Shown here: piece by piece, positions 55,373 through 64,000 of the stretch
Layout: every line of letters starts with the position of its first letter
How positions within the stretch are numbered: the stretch's first letter is position 1
From: Opisthorchis felineus
Taxonomy: Eukaryota > Platyhelminthes > Trematoda > Opisthorchiida > Opisthorchiidae
Assembly: GCA_004794785.1 (NCBI GenBank)
Contig: SJOL01005988.1
Location: 110,760-174,759 of the forward strand
Direction of reading: 5' to 3'
Length of the DNA stretch: 64,000 nt
Translations under genes and position numbers: made by a program
Notes under the pieces: generated by a model
Told to the model about the DNA's origin: nothing
Database searches by the model: none
Seen by the model: the letters and a program-made list of their open reading frames with translations, nothing else

Positions 55373-56290
55373 CTAAGTTCGTCTAGCATCCAGGTCTGCC
55401 AGTCTCTCATTCGCCGAGCGATTTGTCCGCACTTTACGTGGCCCTGGAAAACGAAGGGAGAAGCGACTTTGGAAGAGTTCATGGTCGGAATCCACAAATG
55501 TGTTCCAAGACGAGTGGCAGTCAGTTATTGATCCGTGCCTGCACGCCGTTGGAGGACACCATGTGGCCGGACGACTTTGGCCATCTCGAAAGGTAGTAAA
55601 TGCATAAAAACAGCCTGCGGTCAGCACACAACTGAAGCAGTCGTTCACCATTTTCCGTAGGTACCGAGTCCAATCCATCTCGGCCTCCTAATTGAGTCTC
55701 AGGTGCGCTAAGCCTGCCCACTTGTGCATTCATATCTCCGGCAACCACAACGATATATGAGCTTTTAGCTCGCCGCAACAGGGCATTCAGGGCGTCGTGA
55801 AACTTGTCTTTGATGGAGTCAGAGGTACAGTCGGTCGGGGCGTATGCGGACACGACAAACAGACCTCTCAACTTCCCGCTTGTGAGACTTCTTCACAGAC
55901 GTTGCCAGACGCACCGCACACAGGCGACTGTTAACGGGTATCCAGTCAAGCAATGATCCTTCCGCCCAGTGACTCAGGACGATACCAAACCCTGCTCAAT
56001 CTGCCGCAGCAGCCTCTGGATCGCCAGAGGTGCATAGCCGGAAGTCAGTGGAGAGTGATGGGGCGGTTAGCTCAACCACTGTGCTCGCATCTTGAATTCT
56101 TGTTTCTGAGACACAGCACACATCAATGCCAAGCGAGTCCAGCGTGAGAGCAAGAGCAGCTTATTGTCCTTCTTGCTTCTGAATGCGACCATTAAAAGCG
56201 GCCAGATAATCTGGGTGTCGATGCTTGAAGTTTGATTTCGGGTTGTCTGAGGATGTCGGCGCCGGATGACGCGCAGATGTTGCTCACAAA
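55373..56290 (-). pseudogene. RTE-B endonuclease
   Basis: Frame 55871-55521 has LFVVSAYAPTDCTSDS, LLRRAKSSYIVVVAGDMNAQVG (metal-binding GDMNAQ intact) and RDGLDSVPTENGERLLQLCADRRLF. Frame 55678-55373 gives FVDSDHELFQSRFSLRFPGPRKVR with the SDH motif. The N-terminal third (56290-55890) holds the LALMCAVSQKQEFKM region in decayed frames, where the family's VSETRIQD is no longer intact. Confidence 0.83.
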
Positions 56291-56539
56291 ACTGATGTAG
56301 GACCAACGGAGTCATCAGTCCTAAGTGCTGGGCCTACAAGGAGAGAGGTATTAATAGGGTGGTGAGAAGGGGAAGAAAAAGTGTGAAAGAGGAAGAAGGG
56401 AGACGTCAGAAGTAGCGTGTTTTCGCTTACCCGCCCTGCTGTATGCAGCAAGTAAGGCGACCCGGCTGATGGCACCACACGACGGTCGATGTGGCATGAG
56501 TTTATTCGCATGTGTGCAATTCATGTTTGTACGTGGGCT

Positions 56540-56582
56540 GGGATACTGTCAGGGCGCCCAGACCTAGACAGGAGGAAGAATA
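56540..56582. repeat. SINE-like body fragment
   Basis: GGGATACTGTCAGGGCGCCCAGACCTAGACAGG resembles the antisense body of the SINE copies (47515-47555). No A or B box. Possibly a shared sequence between the SINE and the RTE leader. Confidence 0.4.
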
Positions 56583-56838
56583 GGATCCTCAACTAAAGCC
56601 TCTGGGTCAAAAGCCTGACCGCAAAGTAGCAGTGTTTGGCGGGAAATGCAAGTGCACTTAAAGTCGCTACACGTCTCCTGTAGGCCCAGGAGACTGTGTT
56701 CGTCAAACCTCTAGCCATTGGCCAACCTGGTATGAGAGACTGTGAGTGTCGCATGGATACCCCACAGTATAGTTCAGTGGGTCATGGAAGTACATAACCC
56801 GTCTCTTCGTGACGGGTTTTGAGTTGAATAATCAGATT

Positions 56839-56841
56839 CAT
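56839..56841 (-). other. Gypsy-3 gag start codon, separated from gag by 7.6 kb
   Basis: The ATG begins MNLIIQLKT. After the RTE-B target duplication the same LKT codons appear at 49165-49157 and continue in frame as SDAELNSPDAP. It lies about 25 bases inside the LTR edge. Confidence 0.7.
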
Positions 56842-56865
56842 TCAAGTTACTAGGTGAGTAGCTTG

Positions 56866-57024
56866 TTGTGATCAGTATTTAGCGCCAAACTGAGGAGAGC
56901 TTAAAGACGGGATTTAGGAAGAGTAATTTGCGCACTACTCGCCTAGTAACGGAAGTACATGGACTGAAATGTTAAGTAGATTGTGAGTATGAAATCTGAG
57001 TGTAACAAATTACTACAATCATTT
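56866..57024 (-). repeat. Gypsy-3 5' LTR
   Basis: About 159 bp. On the minus strand it starts TGTAGTAATTTG and ends near CACAACA. The distal 80 bp match 42190-42273. The inner boundary is approximate. Confidence 0.65.
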
Positions 57025-57029
57025 CGTTA

Positions 57030-58590
57030 TTGAATGGTTCTAAGTGCTCAGCCAGTTCTCTAATAAGCTCCGGTCCTTCACTAAATTATATCAGATTTCT
57101 GTGAGACATGTGCACCATTACCTTGTGGCACTCGGATAGTGGCTTTCCTTTAGGATAGGGTCTGAAAAAATTTACGTCCCTTGAAGCGTTATGGTATCCT
57201 CGGGATAGATGGATTAATCCCCAGAGTTGTACGGTTTTTCGCCGACGATCTGTCGGGACCTCTCGCACTTTACTTCCTCAGGTTGTTGGGCGCAGGAGTG
57301 ATTCTGGTTGTCTGGAAACGAGTTATCCTCTATTTACAAGGGGAGACGATGATCTGATCCAGTGAACTGCCCCGTGTCACGCTACTCCCTATTTCGTCGA
57401 AAGTTATAGGATCTGTTGTGAGGGATGGCCTGTCAGACTTCGGAGTCACGTAATAGTTCACCAAGTGCTTAACATGGATTCCTCGTGTGCCGTTCTTGCC
57501 TAATCAATCTGCTGTTAGCCCATGAGGGCTGGGCAAAATCAGCAGGTATGGAGTTGATATTGTCTTCCGGATCAAGGGCATTTATTCAGGTCCAACTCGC
57601 TTCGCTTCTGCAGGAAGTGTAAAATCACAGAATGGGTGGATATTTCTACGCTGATTGAATCATTATCTTCATGGATACGAGCGAAATCTTTCTGCTGTCG
57701 CTTTCAACCATAAGTGTCCCACCAGCTCTGTATAACGGCAATGTGTAACCTAGTTGTGTTTAGCTTGGTGAAATAGAACGCCCCAGGTAACTGGGATCGG
57801 TCTGTTAGTGTCCATCTTCAAAATGGGTGCTCGCATTGAATACAGTAACTACAGAGGTATCAGTTTGACTCTCGATATAACAAGGCCCCTGACGCCTGTC
57901 GTCACATCTTTACACTCCGTCAGGTGTTAGGACAATGCCATAGTTACAGGTGACCCACGATCTCTGTGCCTGTAGAGTCCAAAGGTGCGTGTGGTTCTGT
58001 TGGTTGGATAGTGCTTCTAACGACGCTTGCTGAACCAGAGGTCTCCCATAAATTTGTGAAGATGATCCAGTCCTTATGTTCAGCCGCGTGATCGTTACTG
58101 AACAGCATATAAAGGCTATTTAAAGGAACACATTTCGGATTCCTCTACGTATTCACTCCTATAAAGATAAATGTCTTCGTCTGACTGAGCTTTCTAGTAT
58201 CCAGACGTACTTATTCCCATTTTCGCAGGTTTTCCGTACTGTAGTGATTCCAATCAGAAAAGAATGCTGTTCTGTGCTTCTCAGCGTGAGCCCGATCAGT
58301 TCTAAACGACGATCTTATGAAGTCTTTGGTTTCCGAAGCCTGCTTGAGAAATCAGTGTTTCGATAGGCGTTCTTAGGGCTTCCTTAGGGGTCCACTGTTC
58401 ATCACTTAGTTTCTAGCAGTTCCCATATTTTCTAATTTTTTGGGCTTTGCAGTTCCATTCTTTTTACGCCGTTGTGTTAGGCACTCCCGACACATTTGCT
58501 TGGAACATTCGCACAAGGGCTCGACATTCGAAATCGACCTTGGAATCATTGACTGAGGTCAATACTAAGCCCACTTTTTGTATTCTGTTT
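57030..58590. other. Gene-less stretch upstream of UBFD1
   Basis: No coding region recognised. It ends in a pyrimidine-rich tract before the UBFD1 acceptor, so part of it may be an intron or the promoter of UBFD1. I see no convincing upstream exon. Confidence 0.45.
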
Positions 58591-58593
58591 CAG
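58580..58593 (+). other. Splice acceptor immediately upstream of UBFD1
   Basis: TATTCTGTTTCAG ends at 58593, 17 bases before the ATG. It could accept a 5' untranslated exon or a trans-spliced leader; flatworms use both. Confidence 0.6.
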
Positions 58594-58610
58594 CTTTCTT
58601 TATCGTCCCC

Positions 58611-59435
58611 ATGGGCGATCTAGAGGTACCGGCCAATAACAACCACACCGATGCTAATAAACCAGTTCCACCAGATGCACCAACTAACGGAGATAATGCA
58701 CTTCCTCATGTAGAATTCACAGTTCTACACAACCGAGCCAAGCACCACTTCAGCCTTCCTCCTCATACTACGGTGCTTGAACTGAAGCAGGCTCTTGAAC
58801 CGTTAACAAAAGTTCCAGTCTCTATGCAAAAACTCATCCACCGTGGTCTTCTGGCAGATTCTATCCAAATACAGTCTTTAAACCTAACTTCACGGGACGC
58901 GAAGCTGATGCTAATTGGAGCCAGCCAACTGGAGGCGGATCGGTTGCGGCAAGCTGAAGAGGCAGCCAGTTCTGCAGTAGGAGATGTGGCAGAACAGAAC
59001 AACCAAAAGGGCGACGGAGAATTGAGTTGGTGCGAGCAAACTGAGCACAAACGTGTCCTGGAACGGTTCGGAAAGCCAGAGAATGCTATGGTTGGTATTC
59101 TAAATAGTGAAGAAATGCTAGCGCCAAATGAATGTTTGACGGGACTGTGTGATAAACGAGGTCAACCTTTACGGCTACGGATTCGGCCGGATACGTGCGA
59201 ACTGTGGTTGGCTACGAATGATGTTACTCACAAATTCCCCCTATCCACAATTCATGATGTTGTTAGCCAACCAATCAAGGATCATCCAGAGTACCATATC
59301 ATGGCGTTCCAGTTAGGGCCAACTCCGAAGTCACGCTATTTTGTGTACTGGTTACCTTCGCAATATGTGGATTCAATCATAACGATGGTACTACAACATA
59401 AGGTGCTACGATTTACCGATCGTACACAGCTCTGA
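58611..59435 (+). CDS. UBFD1: Ubiquitin-like domain protein UBFD1
   Basis: A 274-residue single-exon coding region. An N-terminal polar tail (1-32) is followed by a ubiquitin-like fold at about 33-104 (VEFTVLHNRAKHHFSL, LELKQALEPLTKVPVSMQKLIHRGLL, AKLMLIGAS), a linker, and the conserved UBFD1 C-terminal domain (about 180-270: LWLATNDVTHKFPLSTI, VVSQPIKDHPEYHIMAFQLGP, YFVYWLPSQYVDSI). Human UBFD1 has the same order and about 309 residues. The protein is implicated in ubiquitin-dependent and NF-kB-related processes in vertebrates; its role in worms is inferred. I start at ATG 58611 (MGDLEV), just after a splice acceptor, rather than at an in-frame TTG at 58578. No stops; apparently functional. 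Confidence 0.93.
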   Translation: MGDLEVPANNNHTDANKPVPPDAPTNGDNALPHVEFTVLHNRAKHHFSLPPHTTVLELKQALEPLTKVPVSMQKLIHRGLLADSIQIQSLNLTSRDAKLMLIGASQLEADRLRQAEEAASSAVGDVAEQNNQKGDGELSWCEQTEHKRVLERFGKPENAMVGILNSEEMLAPNECLTGLCDKRGQPLRLRIRPDTCELWLATNDVTHKFPLSTIHDVVSQPIKDHPEYHIMAFQLGPTPKSRYFVYWLPSQYVDSIITMVLQHKVLRFTDRTQL

Positions 59436-62400
59436 CCTCTGATTTTACACATGAGTTCCCCTTTATCTCACAAGTTTCGTGGTGTAGGGAGAGACCTTAG
59501 CTGCAGACTCGCTTATCTCTCATTCTCCACCATTTGAGATTCCCGGTGTTCGCTATTTTGAACTCTCCTTGTATGTGTACAGTTCATTCGGCCTTTGTTT
59601 GCACAAGTGACACTCTTGTCATCATTCTCCCTTTCTTTTTCTGGTGCTGCTAATCGATCCACCGAGATGATTGTTATTTTAAAGAATTTCAGTTTCCTCG
59701 TTGGAGGTATGAAGGCTGTAATCAGGAGGATGGAGGTCCTAACCGTTTTTTCGAGGTTGTGGCTGCCATTCGCTACCCCAGAGAGTTCGTTTGGTTGTTC
59801 TGTTGGCTAAGTATTCCCCACTCCACGAGGAAGCTCATTCGAGGGATATCAGGAAGTTTTCTCGTTTGGAATTTTCTCCGTAAGCACTGTCTTCAACGCC
59901 TTTCCCTGGTTAGCAAGGATTTTACTGTGTGCTCTTTTCGACAGTATTCAGTATGGCTGTATGTGACTACGGTACACCAATATGATAAGGCCCCATATTG
60001 GTCGCTCCATGCTGTTATTTGAAACAACACGAAAAATCCATTTCATGCTACTCAGCCATTAAGGAACCTAACTGTATAGGAGCTGTGTCTTTATGTTGCT
60101 GAAAAACTAGTGTCGACAGTTGAAATTTTTTTACAAAAAAAAACAAATCGTTTAGCTTCGGTGCTCATCCCAAGATGGTTTCCGTGCGACCCAGGCGTGG
60201 AAAAAAGCATCGGAATGCCACTATTGAGTTTGATTCGCAGATCATCCTGTCAGCAGCTCGCGCCTCAAGCACTCAGCCATCTCTTGGTGCTAATAAGTTT
60301 CCGCAGTATTTCGTAGCAACGCAGTGCTTCATCGTATTTTCTAGCTTTTGTTTCTTTGTGTGACATCTAGCCCCACTACCTTGCTAGTCTGTCCACTAGG
60401 TCAAATCAATTCACGTCCGTAACAGTCTGCTGGTGTTACCGTAGCCAATTATGTATACCACTGTCATAGCAGTCTTTCCTGTTTCGAGATCCAAACCTAT
60501 CTCCTTTGAAGCATATGGAGGGGAGCTATACGGGTATTACTCTTATTTTCTCCGAAGTCGTCACTAACATTGGGTATTGGCACTTTATCGCACATGGACG
60601 TTAACGCAGTCTGTGAAACTTGTCAGAAGATTGCGTCCCATTGTGGCGAGACAACAGTAGCTGGCATAAGACCGGGGTCTCCTAATTATATGCAACTCGC
60701 CCGATCCGGCCCCCAGGTTCTTCGTTGCTGAAAGCTGGAAACCGTTTCTTCCTACTGCCACAAAACTCATCGAATAGAATACATTTGACTCCACATGGGT
60801 AGCCGGTTTGTAGAGAGATGAATTTCGCGAAAAGAACTATGGCCATTTTTCCAGAAGTTAATTGATTAGACGGTGAATTTTCTACACTGGTTGTTCGTGT
60901 GGCATGAGTTAGTTTTTGGTACAGAACCAGGGAACACTTGAACGACACGCGAATCGGGTCTAATGTCCGTGGTCAGTCTGTTTTACTTATTACTTGTGAT
61001 TTTCATGTCTCGCGATCGTTCTTTATGTCGGCTACCGGCCGCTGCGTGGGTTGATTGTGCTCGCCAAAGCATCATTCAAGACAGTTAGGTAATTCTTATG
61101 AATCAAATAAATGGCAATCACACTAGCCTCGCGCTTATCCTGTCCTGTTCCAAAACAGGCTGGATGCGCTCAAAATTTGGCTTGGTGGATTGAGCACCTC
61201 ACAGCTTCATTTGTTTATCCGTGGAATCCATTCAGAGTGCGGTATTGCGAGAGCGTTGGCGTACATTCACGTGGTGTGCAGAGTGACAACCGGAGTGGTC
61301 ATTCCAAAAGAAGTACAGCCAAGCTTATCAGCTTACCATCTTCACTGAACTTTCCTGTTGAGCGGCTGATGCAGGAACAAGCACGTCTGATAGAAGGGTG
61401 CGATAGAAAATCTTGATTTAATGAGCCTTTTATGGAAAACGTGTGAATGTCCGTTCGTTCTCATACAGCCATTCGTTCCCATGGTGAACTGCCAATGTGA
61501 AGCTCGTAGTGATGAGATTAGTTCCTACTTTTGTCATTTACTTTATCGCGCTTCGGCCTGGTCTCTCAGTTCTGGTTAACTTACGTTGGCAGTTGGCAAA
61601 ACCCCCAAATAAGAATGATGTACTACTGGTCAAATTAAATAATGAATGTACACTTTAGTACCTCATATGTATGCAATTTTGGAAGTTAACTTTATCCTCC
61701 ACGGCAACCACCGCAGGGAAAAATTAAAAATTGTCGCTCTTGCGGTGTGAACACTATGGGGTACTCCGTTGGTTTCGATGTAATTTTATGTGAAAATTTT
61801 CGCCCATTTTCTAGTTCTAAAAGAGGAGCAATGTAGTTGGTGACATGATTTCCTCTGGCTACTACTATCAGAACTACGACGACTCATTCGGTGGTTATCC
61901 TAGAAATTCAACAAGATCTGCCAAATGCAGAGGGCGATCGTTCTGGATCAATTTTGTTGTATGATTTCACACCTTTTATCCGGCCTGTGAGGTTATAATA
62001 AACTGTAGACGAACCCGCTATCAAGGAAGTTTAGAGACTGAAGTGACTTAACAAGTAGATGCTCTGAGCACCGGCTGTTACGTGGGCATTTCTCGGCATT
62101 TTGATTGAACGCACATGTCGTTGCAGCACGACTTGCGCTGTGCACTTCCTTGTTAGCGCGAACCCTTTGGCATTTGTGGGACCCGAACAATTCGAGTCAT
62201 CGTTACCGCGTGGACGAATGCCACTTCAGTCACCTGCATTGTCTCCAAGTATGTGCCGTAGGAAGAGATGTGGTGTGCTGACCTACAAAAGCTATGCACC
62301 GCCGATCAGACACTCATATTCGGGCGACACTTGAGATACGCACTGATGACTTCCAAAAATAATTGGATGACTGTTCAATTTTTCTGTTTTCAGCATAGAA

Positions 62401-64000
62401 TAACATCAACTGTGGGACGGAATCTGCATTTGAATTTTCCAACAGTGTCTATGAGGCATATACTGAGTTGGGCGTTGAACTGACAGGAACGCGAGGAGTT
62501 TCACTAGAAAGGATATTGTGTGGCTGGTGTATTCTCTCGCAGTTTTTAGCATAGTCTCGGTCCTCAGAATTGAAACATTCCCATTATGCGTATCTTTTAG
62601 CACGTGGGTTGGAGGTTACTTGTAGAGGCTAACTAATTGCATGCTGCGCAATCGTGGTAATAGGTAAGGTAATAAAATAGAATTGATAGGCCAGTTTTGA
62701 GGCACGAGATGTCACACATACAAACATTTCATTTGCGGGTTAACAGTTGCTCCTGCGTTGTTATGCCAAGCAGCTATACAAAAGCGGGCGTGTTCGCAGA
62801 AGCTCAAATGGTCACGTTATGTGTGACGGTTAATCTAAATGATGAGATTAGTGGATGTAGCTAAGGGAGGGGACTAATGAGATAAACTGTGCGTGGTGGG
62901 GAAGTAGAAGAGTGCATCGGGTGTGCCAGCCTGGTGACTAAGAAGATAGAAAGTGGTCATACCTCTGATGTGAATCACGGGAACAGTCACATAGTGGTTT
63001 GAAAAAATAACTGTTTGAATCGTTGGGTCTCAACCTATCACCTGTAGAACGGATAGAAGACATTTGCTGCAATATGATAACACTTACCGTATTGTTGTCA
63101 GTCGCAAATGCAATGAAGTATTGGAACATTGTTGGGTGGACATGTGCTGGTGGGTTTGTAGAGATGGCTTGACGAACGGCGTGATAATTGTATGGTTTAC
63201 TTCAATAGTTTCTGTGTACGCAGACGGAGTTGATAGGATTTGGTCGGTAGTACTTCACTGATCGCTAGAATTTGGGAGTTGGCGTCGTGCAACAAAATTC
63301 TGAAAGTTCACACCAAGGTATACCAACATTTAATGGTGCATATATTAATCGCTTGACCACTGACGTGGTGCCTGCTATGCTAAGATTATCCGGAATCACA
63401 TACTTCGGACAACGTTCATTTGCGTTTCCTACCGCGCGTCTGTCCTGGCAACTGTAGAACCCGTAGACTGTCTGAGAGGCAGAGAGAGTACACAACCAAA
63501 GGTTTAAGATGCAGATATAGGGAAGACCTACTAACTCAATACGACGTTAGTTAGCAGATATATTTTGCACATAGACGAAGTATTGCAACTGCCTCAGTAT
63601 TGTCAACTTTCCGCATGTGATTTTACATGAAAACTATCTCAAGAGTTGTCACTAGGTGCGTCATAGGGTGCGGTTTCGCACATCGCGCTTCTATCGCGGC
63701 ATACCAGTTAGGTGGTTGCTCCTCTGTTCGTGTCCCCAAGTGTCTTGTAGTTGTGCTAGTCTATTTGGATCCACAAGTTAGGTTAAATTGATAGTGCTGT
63801 ATGTGTTTGGCGAACGAGGTGACTAAGCCATTTTTCAGAGGAGCTGGAACATATAGGTTCTTGGACAAAGTTCAGTTTGATAAAAGTGTACGTGTGTTTG
63901 AGGGCTGTAGTTACGGGCATCAATATATCATCTCTCCTAAGCGGTATAATTAGACCGAGGTCATTTAAAACAGCGTGACGTATGGATCGGGAGCGTTTTT
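59436..64000. other. UBFD1 downstream region and gene-less right flank
   Basis: The first AATAAA I noticed is at 61106-61111, 1.67 kb past the stop, so the 3' untranslated end is not certain. Open frames at 61111-61416, 62101-62334 and 63064-63261 lack recognisable domains. No mobile element was recognised here, in contrast to the rest of the window. Confidence 0.5.

Larger units (their letters stand above)
49168..56807 (-). mobile_element. RTE-B LINE, near full length, split by RTE-A
   Basis: Minus strand: leader 56807-56290, endonuclease 56290-55373, linker 55250-54630, then (after the nested RTE-A) RT 50690-49662, C-terminal domain 49651-49290 and a 3' end with GATGATGATGAT at 49170-49181. 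Flanking target duplication: CGTCAGAGGTTTTGAGT (49151-49167) and CGTGACGGGTTTTGAGT (56808-56824), 14 of 17 identical. The leader keeps one diverged unit of the tandem repeat seen in RTE-A (about 56600). Confidence 0.82.
42165..57026 (-). mobile_element. Gypsy-3, Ty3/gypsy element expanded to about 15 kb by nested insertions
   Basis: I read this as one minus-strand element: 5' LTR 56866-57024, gag start 56841, gag body 49153-48456, protease region 48299-47928, RT 47801-47127, RNase H 46738-46610, integrase 46610-46159, 3' LTR remnant 42190-42273. Own sequence totals only about 3 kb. It is interrupted by RTE-B (49168-56807, itself holding RTE-A), a 53-bp LINE tip, a SINE and Gypsy-2. The C-terminal integrase is missing between 42274 and 42318. 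The pairing of the two LTR remnants rests on about 80 bp ending TTACTACA and on gag beginning just inside the right one. Confidence 0.75.

Noticed and set aside
58578..58610. UBFD1 start at the upstream TTG codon
   Set aside because: The 11 extra codons include a typical splice acceptor (TTCTGTTTCAG), and the ATG at 58611 is the first normal start.

Overview
This is flatworm DNA, most likely from a tapeworm of the Spirometra / Schistocephalus / Diphyllobothrium type. The two host proteins (CCDC96/CFAP184 and UBFD1) are animal proteins. The rest is decayed CR1-like and RTE-like LINEs, Ty3/gypsy LTR elements, a tRNA-derived SINE and a Mutator-like transposon of the sort that fill such genomes. 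The species-level guess rests on recognising the repeat proteins, not on a database search. I see no bacterial operon, CRISPR array, rRNA or standalone tRNA gene.

Layout. 1-1882 and 7501-9382 are near-identical inverted arms (gypsy integrase and LTR joined to a CR1 fragment), with the coiled-coil gene CCDC96 (2969-4291, minus) in the 5.6-kb loop. The loop also holds a CR1 LINE in two opposite halves (5187-8060). A gypsy element (Gypsy-1, 8078-11962, minus) follows and supplies the right arm. From 12 to 37 kb the sequence is gene-poor: an RTE fragment (13.3-13.8 kb), a Mutator-like transposase relic (18.55-20.34 kb), a CR1 C-terminal fragment (22.75-23.7 kb), a 95-100-bp tandem repeat (24.03-24.31 kb), and four copies of an unclassified dispersed family, 'family X' (15.7, 20.7, 27.2 and 29.7 kb). 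37.3-42.2 kb is a pile of RTE LINE pieces, one split by a tRNA-derived SINE.

The most striking structure is 42.2-57.0 kb. I read it as one minus-strand gypsy element (Gypsy-3) stretched to about 15 kb by insertions: another gypsy (Gypsy-2) in or beside its integrase, a SINE in its reverse transcriptase, a 53-bp LINE tip in its gag, and an RTE LINE (RTE-B) at the start of gag that is itself split by a nearly full-length RTE LINE (RTE-A). Three of these insertions have visible target-site duplications. The Gypsy-3 gag reading frame can be followed across the 7.6-kb interruption.

On the right, UBFD1 (58611-59435, plus) is intact, with a splice acceptor 17 bases before its ATG; the remaining 4.5 kb shows nothing I can name. 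CCDC96 and UBFD1 are the only genes that look functional. Every mobile-element protein here carries stops, frameshifts, deletions or lost catalytic residues. I found no previously undescribed functional system. The value lies in the genome architecture: deep nesting with datable insertions, a recent inverted duplication around a ciliary gene, and a possible new repeat family.
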